From positions 413,179 to 477,178 of the forward strand of contig NW_006767439.1 of NCBI RefSeq assembly GCF_000264995.1: a stretch of 64,000 nucleotides of DNA, read 5' to 3'. A program made the position numbers and the translations under genes. Below are positions 23,071 to 32,315 of this stretch, piece after piece. The notes under the pieces are model-generated. The model worked only from the letters and a program-made list of their open reading frames with translations. It was not told the origin of the DNA and searched no databases. Source of the stretch: Punctularia strigosozonata HHB-11173 SS5 (Eukaryota > Basidiomycota > Agaricomycetes > Corticiales > Punctulariaceae). Position 1 is the first letter of the stretch; the number at the start of each line of letters is the position of its first letter.

Positions 23071-24205
23071 TTAGTACGCCTTCCCGGCTTCCAATGCCTG
23101 CGCAGCGGTCTTCCTTCCCTCCACTATATCTTTCACTACCGTCAAGGCATGGGAGAAGTCCGGGAAGAGGATGTGCTTGATGCCCTCGCGGTCGCAGTAT
23201 GCGTGGAGGTCATTCTCACCATCCTCCTTAGTCTTGACGAATAAGACGTCTGCGTGCTTGGCGGCGGACATGTCCGAAACGCCATCACCGAAGAAGAATA
23301 GCAACGGCGGTTCAGGGAGGTCTCGGTACGGAAGAATGGCTTGCGACTTGTCGTGGCCATAAGCACTGGTAACCAGGTATCAGAGCATTCGGCGTGGTTA
23401 CGAAACGGATTACCTCGTGGGGTGGCGGTATTTGAGCTCCCAGGAGCCATCTGGGTGAATTTCCACGTCGTTCGAGATGATATCAATATCGTTGGCGGCC
23501 TCCTCTCCGACAAGCGCGGAAAGTACGGCACGAATGGAGGGGGTCATGCCACTGCACAAGCATGACGTGTCTTGAGCCGAAGTGTTCGAATAGGTCTGAG
23601 AGGCGCCCACCTGGAGACAATCACTACGGGGATGTCATGGGCTTTGCACCACGCATAAAACTCCTTGAATCCGGGATCCAGTTTGATGTCTTTGAGGGAA
23701 TTCAAGTCGTGAATTGGGGCCGCAGGTCGATTACGTACTCTTCACCATGGCCTCCTTGCATTCATCAAACGTATGCCCGTTCTTGGAGACGCTGGTGAGC
23801 ATCTCGTGGAAGGCCTCTCTGTCCCGCTGTTAGAGACGTGGAGAATCCACCGAAGCATGCCACATACTTGTATGGTACCTTGCCTGAGAGGATATCCAAG
23901 TTTCCTTGTCGGCGCTTTTCAGCACCATATCCAAGGTTATCCGTCAAGACTGGTTAGAGGGCGACGTCAGCTATGGGCAGCGATCATGGACACATCAGGA
24001 CGGCGAGCGTACAGTCATTCGAGTCCCTCGTCGTGATCGTGCCATCCCTAAGTAATCACGGTGTAAGGGACCGATCAGGACTGCATCGGCCATCGTGCAC
24101 TCGAAGAGAGAGTCGCACCAACCAGTCGGACAGTACGACGAATTTCTTGCCCGTATGAACGGGCGGATAAGGAAGCGTAGACTTTGGAGGTTCGTCTGAG
24201 GACAT
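23071..24205 (-). CDS. HAD-superfamily phosphoserine-phosphatase-like hydrolase (263 aa)
   Basis: Phosphomonoester hydrolase of the haloacid dehalogenase class. Seven exons sum to 792 nt. Catalytic motif I is DWDGT at residues 27-31, with Asp27 as the expected nucleophile. Motif II lies in VVIVSSGMTPS. The motif III/IV segment is GDGVSD near residues 192-197. Other landmarks are FLTDNLGYGAEKRR, KLDPGFKEFYAWCK and IDIISNDVEIHPDGSWELKY. The overall sequence resembles fungal proteins annotated as Pdp3-interacting factor 1 or as phosphoserine or MtnX-type phosphatases; the substrate is unknown. No signal peptide is present, so a cytosolic enzyme is expected. It is divergent from an aldo/keto reductase across 550 bp. 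Confidence 0.88.
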
Positions 24206-24755
24206 CGGAGTGTGAGTTTAGCTCGTTCTTGGCTGCGATGGTGTTGAATTGGTGTTCAAGCTCTCAAGCTGAAGCTAGATCGCGCCTGCAACGTGAGGCA
24301 ACAGACGCTGACGTCATCGTGTTTATTTCCCTATTCCCCTTAGCGAGCATGTATGTATCTGATCTGTACGCCAGAAACGGCCCAGAACCAACAGGGACAC
24401 GTCCTTCAACTCAAAACCCCAAGCATTCGGCCCTCCATACCACCCTTAGTGCGGCCTTTGCGGCAGTTGAGCCGGATGCGTGGGTGGCCTCGACGCTTCT
24501 TGCGTTTTATAATAACTGAAGTCCCCTCATTCTGTCCGAACGTCGCAGTTGTGACTCGTAGCGCACGAAGATATCGCCCACCTGACAAACAACCGTTGAG
24601 TAGAAGTGCAAGATTCCACCCGATGGCGTTCGATGCTTCCCCGTAGCGGGCCGGTTGGTCCGGCCCGATAAGATGCGGGGCGATGGCGTATAAAACTTGA
24701 CCTCGAAGCTACAAACATCAGCGCCCATACCCGCGACGAACATCCCGCAACGAAC
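24206..24755. promoter_or_regulatory. Divergent promoter between HAD phosphatase and aldo/keto reductase
   Basis: Three elements are visible. A perfect CRE/ATF palindrome TGACGTCA lies at 24309-24316. A 7-bp perfect inverted repeat, GGGCCGG and CCGGCCC with loop TTGGT, lies at 24648-24666. A TATAAAA box lies at 24689-24695, about 60 bp before the reductase ATG. A CCCCT stress-type element sits close to 24336. Fungal bZIP factors of the ATF/Gcn4 type bind CRE-like sites; use here is inferred. Confidence 0.5.
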
Positions 24756-25963
24756 ATGACCGTTACTGTCCCAAAGATACAGCTCAACAATGGCGTCGAG
24801 ATCCCGGCTGTAGGGCTAGGTATGCTTCACATGCCTTGCGTTCAAGCTCTATGTACCGAAATATTCTCAAGGGACCTGGCAGAGCAAGCCCGAGGAGGTG
24901 GTGACCGCTGTCTCGTACGCTCTGAAGGAGGCGGGGTACCGTCATATTGATTGCGCCTGGGCGTATGGCAATGAGAAATCGGTCGGCGAAGGCATCCGCC
25001 AATCCGGGGTCCCGCGATCGGAGGTCTTCGTAAGTCTCATTTGTACCGACATGGCTCATGCGTAGGTCCTAATCGTCCATCAGATCACTAGCAAAGTGTG
25101 GTGCACGTGGCATTCTCGTGTAGAACAATGCTTGGACGAGACTCTCGCCAACCTTGGCACGGATTATCTCGATCGTACGTGGAATTGAGTGCTCAAGATC
25201 CTCTCGCGGCTTACGTTGGAATACCCCGCAGTTTATCTCGTACATTGGCCAGTACCTCTGAACCCCAATGGCAACCACCCTGCTTTCCCTACACTTCCTG
25301 ACGGCAAGCGTGACGTGGATCATTCTTGGAAATTGTCGGATACTTGGAAGCAAATGGAAGAGGTCCTCAAAAAGGGTAGGCAGTATCCCGTTCAGAAGGT
25401 ATCTGATACGTGCTGACTCCTGTATTCCTCAGGAAAGGTCAAGGCTATTGGCGTATCCAACTTCTCCGAGAAGAAACTGGAGGAAATCCTTCCTACTGCC
25501 ACCGTTGTCCCGGCAGTGAATCAGCTTGAGCTCCACCTCTACAATCCACAGCACAACCTCCTCAAGTACTTGCGATCGAAGGGAATCGTTCCACAGGCGT
25601 ACTCCCCGCTCGGCTCTACAAACTCGCCTCTATTCTCTGACGAGACGGTCGTCGAATTGTCAAAGAAATACGACCTCCAACCTTCGGATGTTCTCCTAGG
25701 TTACCTACGTAAGCTCCCTTATTTTTGTCGTCCGTCGTCAAAACCGTAACCTCATCTTCTCAGTGGCCAAGGACATCGTGATTCTGCCCAAGTCGATTAC
25801 ACCGTCTCGCGTTGCCTCCAACCTCGTCGGTGCTGTGACTGCCGCCAACAAGTTCTCCAAGGATGACCTGGACAAACTCGACGCCGTGGCAGCCAGCGGC
25901 AAACAGAAGCGATTCATCATGCCTCCGTGGCCCATTGATCTCGGGTTCGAGAACTGGGGCTGA
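24756..25963 (+). CDS. Aldo/keto reductase (310 aa)
   Basis: NADPH-dependent carbonyl reductase of the AKR family, cytosolic. Six exons (24756-24819, 24872-25029, 25084-25174, 25232-25375, 25433-25708, 25764-25963) give 310 residues, the usual length. The catalytic tetrad is present: Asp48 and Tyr53 in [11 protein letters not shown], Lys78 in ITSKVW, His109 in YLVHWP. The cofactor-binding region shows KAIGVSNFS, then [14 protein letters not shown] and LPKSITPSR. It looks closest to yeast Gcy1/Ypr1-type glycerol and aldehyde reductases, but the substrate is not deducible. A TATAAAA box precedes the gene. Two genes to the right are also oxidoreductases. Confidence 0.95.
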
Positions 25964-26092
25964 AACGTGATCGGGATATACCCCAATGTATTATAATATG
26001 AATGCCAGCATTCGTGGTTGCTCGCAATTCACCGGTTTGAACGTGACGTTTCCGATGACACTGGCATGATCGTACAGCAGGGCAGTCGTAGC

Positions 26093-27503
26093 TTACAAGA
26101 GTCCTCCCAGCGCCTCTCGCCTGGATTTTGAGTTCGGATCGAAGTAAGGTCGCTCGCCGATACTCAAAACGCGGTTTCCGACGCGGAGTTCACGACCGTA
26201 GTCACGCCTGAGGCATAATTCAGGGCCCGTAAAAATAAGACAAAGCTGGCGACTCACGTAGCGGTGTGAAACGTGCATCTGGAAAGGCATCGGTTTTAGT
26301 AAGTTGTCGCTTGTCATATGGCGAGTGAAGAAACTTACCGATTGTCCCAGATAGCAACGTCGTTCTGGGTCCAGCGGAAGCGCACCTGGAGATCATGATT
26401 ATCCGACACATGGCGGGTCAAGTAATCAAGCAGTGCATCAGATTCATCCTGGTTGAGCTCTACGATCTTCTTAGTAAATCTTTCCGAAGAATAGTACAAT
26501 TAGTTGCTGCGCGACGAGATAGAATCTAGATGGCATTACACTTTGTTCACGAAGAGCGACTTATATCCCGTGACCGGATGAGTTCGGATTACCGGGCTGA
26601 TGTGGGTTTTACTCTTGAGCTTCATGTCTTAGTATAAGATACTTACTGCACAGCGGTAAGGCCCTCCCCGGAGTTCTCGATGTGCCCTCGGTTGTCAACA
26701 ATCTTGATCCCTACCTTATGGAAGAAGGAGCCGTCATGGATTGCGGTCAGTCCCTCGAGGAAGCTGCGCATCTTGGGCGACAGCCGGTCATATGCCTCGT
26801 ATCCACTGGCCCACTTCAAGGTGGTTGTGAACGATTGAAAGGGACTAAGGAGCGACGCAGACGTACGAGGGTGTCGCCGCCCACTTCGATATGGCAGGCA
26901 ATTGATCAGAATAGGAACCATCATTTTAGGAAGGCAAACATACCTCGGGGAAGAGTATGCAATTTCAGAATCTGCACATTTCGTCAATCTCAATCATGAG
27001 TGGTGATCATGATTTGAGATCACCGCATAGTCCGACGGAATGGGTTCGAAAGTGATGTCAGTATGCCACTGCCTACTCGCACGACCTTCTTGGTAGGAAG
27101 CCCTGGCGACAGAACGTTAAAAAGAGTGGCTGGGCTCTCATCTATGACCGACTGCTCACCTTTCAGAGGTGATCACCAACGTATCATCGCCGAGTTCATC
27201 GGTAGCTTCATGGACCGGGTGCTTGTGTAAACCGCTTTCCTTGGGCTTCCCGCCGGCTTCTCCCAGCAACCTTGCGAGTTCTTTCTGCTGTGCGAGGGTG
27301 ATATCCTGATTGGAGAAGAAGACAACGCCGCGATGCGACACGAGCGTGCCTAGATCTTTGACGAGCTCTCGAGAATTCGGCGCTGTGAGGAATGTTGATA
27401 GCTGAGTGGATGCGGAAGGGAAGCGAGTGCCGATGTGCGGTGTCTCGTCATACGAGTCAAAGTTGGCCAGTGATCCTAGGGAGTACGACGGTGCGGGGGC
27501 CAT
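26093..27503 (-). CDS. TauD/TfdA-family Fe(II)/2-oxoglutarate dioxygenase (322 aa)
   Basis: Non-haem iron dioxygenase of the taurine/sulfonate dioxygenase type. Nine exons sum to 969 nt. The start is MAPAPSYSLG at 27503. The N-terminal half shows RGVVFFSNQDI and GLHKHPVH. The iron triad is His128 and Asp130 in QWHTDITFEP, and a distal His in CTFHTAT near residue 282. The oxoglutarate-binding Arg lies in RELRVGNRVLSIGERPY. The C-terminus reads FDPNSKSRREAL. Exons of 28, 17 and 21 nt (26944-26971, 26867-26883, 26258-26278) are needed to keep the family sequence. It may release sulfite from alkyl sulfonates or oxidise a related substrate; which one is unknown. It lies 129 bp downstream of the convergent aldo/keto reductase. 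Confidence 0.92.
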
Positions 27504-27974
27504 TGCTACGGGCAATCTGAAGTTGTCTTGGCACGAGAGGTTGCAGTGTTTTATATGCTTTCAACGATGTTGCTTATCGTGAATCGAGCACGCAATCCGG
27601 GTTCTTGAATGCGAATCGGAAGGATGAATGAGGACGCTTGAAACTAGACTAGAGCATAACGCCAAGCCGAGAGGCATATGACCGGCGATGAGTGTCTCTT
27701 ACAGGCAGAAGATTACGGTGCTGGAGCAAGCTGAGGAGCTCGCGCCCGGGAGAATGACTCGCATCCCAAACACGCCAGCTGTTGATTCGCACACACTGCA
27801 AGCAAACATTCGATGAGAGAACGCGCGAGGACGAAACGGCTCAAATGTGAAGTAGACAGCAGACAGACATTCAACAGGGCGGGCTCGTGCACTTCGGCAA
27901 GGCAGGCCAATTCAGTCCATTATCAAGTTTGATGTACGCCACATGCATGAAAGCAACCGAACGTAATTTACAAG
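27504..27974. other. Intergenic upstream of the dioxygenase
   Basis: I see no gene here. The stretch should hold the dioxygenase promoter and the 3' end of the MAPEG gene. Confidence 0.5.
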
Positions 27975-28876
27975 CTACAAGCTTTGGAGTCGCAGCTTGT
28001 TTGCGGCCTTGATGAACAACGTCAGGGGAATTGCTGCAGTAATCGTCAGTGGTGGTTGACTCAGTATGTATTGGCGAAGACGAACGTAAAGCGGCGAAGA
28101 ATATGGCACTCCTATTGCCAGATTGCCAATCAATCGAGGGTCTTCGTCAGTACGTTTATGACTTACCTGAACCACGACTGGGCCTCGGTCTTCTGGTTGA
28201 TGTAGAAATAGTTGTAGAGGACGCGCAAGGATATACTAGACCCGACAAGTCAAGAATAGTCCATCATCATCATATCTTGCACCCACAAAGCAGCAGAAGA
28301 TAAGTTGAGAGTTCTGTTTGACAGTCCGGCAAAGTTAGCCGCGAGCTATGAGAGGTATGAGTAAGACAGATTCGCCACAATGCTGAGTTTCGAGCTTACG
28401 ACGGCCCCGATCCACAGAGGCAACATTTCGTTACCGTTCTACGACGGGTGAATGGCCGATTAGCTGAAGATATCAACCATGTGAAAGCACGAACGAGATG
28501 AGCTCCCTCCATTCGTGCAGCGCGAGCTGCAGTTTCTGGCGATACCTTCGGATCGCTAGCTATGACTTGAGTGTTCTGGCGCGGCTTCAGGCTAGGTAGA
28601 TATATGAACGATAGTCGGCGATGACTTCCAATGTTCTTACTTATTGTACCCGATGGTCTTGTTGATGAGAGCGAACTGCGAGGTATCATGAGCACGCGCC
28701 TGATATATGTAAGTCTATCCAGTAGCAGACCTTTGCGTTCATCGGGTAGAACGTAGTGAACCATACCTATGAGTACGCAACGAATGAGTTCCACTTGAAC
28801 CAACAACGACTGCGAGTCTTGCACTTACTACCGGGATGGAGTAGAACGATAGTGGGGTATCAATCGTGAGCGGCAT
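27975..28876 (-). CDS. MAPEG-family membrane protein (155 aa)
   Basis: Membrane-associated eicosanoid/glutathione-metabolism family: small four-helix proteins of internal membranes, often glutathione transferases. Eight exons (48, 36, 35, 97, 39, 59, 69 and 85 nt) sum to 468. The sequence runs MPLTIDTPLSFYSIPVVWF, then INKTIGYNN, RMEGAHLNGNEMLPLWIG, AANFAGLS, RVLYNYFYIN and PLTLFIKAANKL. The NGNE-x-x-PLW segment matches the family's conserved loop. It is a paralogue of the gene at 35716-36446: two internal exons have identical lengths (35 and 59 nt) and several introns sit at the same place and phase. Catalytic competence cannot be judged; transferase function is inferred from family and from the P450 neighbour. 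Confidence 0.88.
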
Positions 28877-29458
28877 CGTGGTTGGTGGTCAAACTGCACT
28901 TGTCCTTGGCCCACGACATGGGCGAAGGCCGTCTGACAGTTTTGCATCGTCATAGAAAGGATCACCCGGCTCATCCCAACCCGGTGAGATTGGATGAGAA
29001 AATCGGATGGGTTTTGACAGTGGAACCACGCATGGCGCCGCGGCGTGACAATCGACGGCAGAAACGAAGCGATCCGCCGTAGGAAATCGCTAATCCACGC
29101 TGGTACGAAAGGACCGGAACAGGTTGGAAGTGCAGCCGGTCTTCCACGGGTCACTGTTGTTCAACGGCATTGGGCCCAACGTCGTACACGTATTGGGCTC
29201 AGGTAAGAAGTTTCACTAGCTCTGCGATATCCTGGGGTACATTCGTGGACGGGCGGAAATGCCGGTATCGTCGTCGATGGGGCCCGCAGTGAGAGAGTTT
29301 GCGTGAGAAAAGCAAGGACGCGCTGACTTGGCTGCATCTCGTGGGTTCTCAACCTTTGGTCATTCCTTGCTCGCTATTCAGGTCGGGCAGAATGACTGAC
29401 ATCAGGTACGCCCTAAAATACATGCTGGTAGTATCTCAGGGACCATAAATCCCTCATA
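28877..29458. other. Intergenic between MAPEG and P450 genes
   Basis: Only short unsupported frames are visible. It contains the MAPEG upstream region and the P450 3' end. Confidence 0.5.
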
Positions 29459-31475
29459 TTACTGCAACAAATTACTGGCAGTGGCGACAGTGTTCACGCA
29501 ACTGTGCGGCGGAACTTCAAGTAACAAGGGTCGCCCAGAGGACGCGCCTGCGACGGACAAAGAGATGAGAAAATCATCGCCTGATGGAAGCTCATGAGCA
29601 CGCACCTCCGAGATATCATTGCGATCCGGTTGCGGGAACGGATCGGGGAACTTGCCCGCAGCATCGACCAGCTCATACTCGTAACCAGCGAGGAAGAGCG
29701 CGACAATCAGCTTCATCTCCAGCTTGGCGACCTTCATGCCTGTGCACGGGTGGCGACCTGCGCTTTCTATCAGCGCACGCCCAGGGTGGGGTCTCAGAGG
29801 ACCATAACGTACCAACACCCCATCCGATGTACGAGAATGTGCCCTTCTTGTCTTCCTCTCGCCCGGAGGTAAACCGACTTGGATCGAATTTGCTGGGTTC
29901 TGTATAAATCTCTGGATTCATGTGCACACTCCCCAACGGGTACGCCATGAAAGCCCCCCGGTCGATCCTCTTGCCTTCAACGTACAGATCCTCCTCCATG
30001 TTCCGGCGGAGCGCGGCCCCCGTAAGTGTGAGCCGGATGGTCTCACGGATCACCAAGTCGAGGACTGGCATCTCATCTTCCCATGCACTGACCGGGATGG
30101 AGGAGAGCCGCTGGTGTAACTTGTCACCCGAAGATTCGTCGCTGTATTTGGCAAGGAGCTGTTTGACCTCTTCGTTCACCTGCGACTTCCAGGAGGGATT
30201 GGCGGCCAGATAGACGAGTACCCAACAGGCTAAGGCAGGGAAGTCAATCGCCGTGTCTCGGCATGCACGTTGATAGTCACACACAATTAACTCGCGTATT
30301 GATCACACCAGCGAAAATCACACCCAGCGTGAACTATAGAAAGCGATGAGCATACCGTATGGTGCGATGATCGCTCCACGTGCTTACGCCGATGATGGTA
30401 GCGTTGTCGCATCCTTCAGCGATCAGTACGTCGAAAGCATCCGACGAAGGGACAGCCTTCCGGCGCATGTCGATATAATCATTGAACTTCATGTACAAAT
30501 CGGTCGTAGCTTGCTGTTTCGTCTTCTTTGCACGACTGGGGAACCAAGGCAGGAGCAACGCGGTTGGAGTGGCACTTCTCTCCATGATGTTGTACAATTG
30601 ACCCAAACGCTTGACCTCCTCCTTGTTCTCGGATAGCTCGCGGCAAGTGGCCATCCGCACGGTCATTTGGAAGACGAGCTGTAAACCAACATAAGCGAAC
30701 CGAGGAATGATATATGTAGTTGACAACGTGCATTATAGACGTTTTCAAAAGGGTTTATCTTGCCTTCTCTACCCCAGGACACCATGTCGCTGTTGACATC
30801 GTCAAATAGAGTGGGAAGCACTGCAACAAGAAGTCACCACGGCCCTGTGCTTATCGCGAGAAGGTGTACTTGCCGTCGGCCAAGCGCTCCTTGCGTAAGA
30901 GGGTAGCAAGATGCTTGTTGAACCATGATACGTCGTCGGTACCCTCTCCGGCCTTGTCGATCTCTTCCAAACGAGGGGCCTAGAAGGGCATTTCGTCAGC
31001 AACAGAACGAATCGGTATCTGACCGGTGCAGATCAGGCTCACCCCGCCCATCAGAATCCTATATCCCTCGGTGAAGTCAAGACTCTTGTCATTGAAGAAA
31101 ACCTTGCGGCCTTCCTCTCCTTGCAAAGCGACGACCTGGTGCTAAACGCGGCAGGACCAAAAGGTTGACTATACACTCCATATTAACGCGAGAAGGGTGA
31201 CGCACATGCAGTACATTGAACTTGAAAATGTTGGATCCTGTCTCGCGGAAGGACGACATGAGGAAGTCATAGCGTTTGCTGAAGAACGTCCACGCGGTGA
31301 CAAGCGGCAAGCGTCCAACGTGGCGGATCGTCTTTGAGTCTTGGGTGAATGACGGGTAGCAGTACGCAGCCAAGGCGAGCGCCGCGATAGACGCTGAGGC
31401 AGTAGTAGTCACACTAGACGATGCCCACCATCGTTCCATTAACTGGACCAAATCCGACGATGAAACGTTCGCCAT
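29459..31475 (-). CDS. Cytochrome P450 monooxygenase (539 aa)
   Basis: Haem-thiolate monooxygenase anchored in the endoplasmic reticulum by an N-terminal helix (about residues 25-45, rich in Ala, Ser and Leu). Eight exons sum to 1620 nt; the start is MANVSSSDLVQ at 31475. The I-helix region reads FTLGVIFAGVINT. The K-helix ExxR is Glu364-Thr-Ile-Arg367. A PERF-like segment is FDPSRFT. The haem loop is GWGVGRHPCTGMK with Cys445 as the expected iron ligand. One intron is a clear GC-AG type (30821-30873, donor gcaagt) and a second is probably GC-AG (30679-30731, gcacgt). The subfamily was not assigned. It is flanked by a MAPEG gene, consistent with oxidative detoxification or a small catabolic group. 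Confidence 0.93.
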
Positions 31476-32315
31476 GACGGGGGATGTCTGCGCACGCAAC
31501 TCAGCTGCGCGGCTGTCTCTTTATGACCCCGCGAATCGCTTCGACTGTGTCCCATGGTGTCCAAAGTAGCATTTCATTTCCACTTCGCCTTGACACCCGC
31601 GCTCTCACGAGTACGGCCACACGTGCCGCGTTTCCTCCCTTGTGGCATGAGGAAGCGGAGCTCGAGCTCTGTATCGTAGGTCAATAATGCTCAGCGTTCT
31701 CGGGAGCTGCAAGTTATCTATCGACTTAAGGTAAACGCCATTGTCAAGGCTAGATGTCGAGCGTGAACGACCTGTGTACGCACGCATGCATGTGGTTCTG
31801 TGTACGCCGAACTGGCGTTCATATGCGCATGTAGTATAGACCACGCTGAGTATCCTTCTGCGCAGAGTAGAACCCATTCCAAACTGGTGACTGTGAGAGA
31901 GGCGTGCGCGCGGGGTAATGAATCTGACCGAGCAATCAACGTTCAACACAAACGGTGACTTACGGCAGGCCATTGCATAAGCGGAGACAATTCGGCAATT
32001 TGAAATCGATACAGATGCCATATCGACAAGGAACTCCAAGCTTCAAGCTTCAAGCCTTGAATGACTATCATTTGTAACAGATTACAGATATATATGTATA
32101 TGCGCAAAGAGGTTCTGGTGGCCTGCGCAACCAGTTGCCTCCGGCTCAATCACCGATCGTGAGTTACGATGCCAAAAGAGATGTGATAGATACAGAAGAC
32201 CGAGAGATGGAGTTCATTGCATTGTTCATAGGCCAAAGTTTGTGCAGAGATAGAAAATGTTGTCAAGGGTATGGCGGCTTCGGCCGGCCTGACGCCGTCC
32301 GCGACCACTCCAAAC
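31476..32315. other. Intergenic between P450 and Polo kinase
   Basis: It contains the P450 upstream region and the 3' region of the kinase. A short direct repeat of AAGCTTC lies near 32038-32055. No gene is supported. Confidence 0.5.

Noticed and set aside
28700-28730. 31-nt intron in the first MAPEG gene
   Set aside because: A 55-nt intron (28676-28730) with a better acceptor gives the same phase and aligns with the paralogue, so the shorter reading is wrong.
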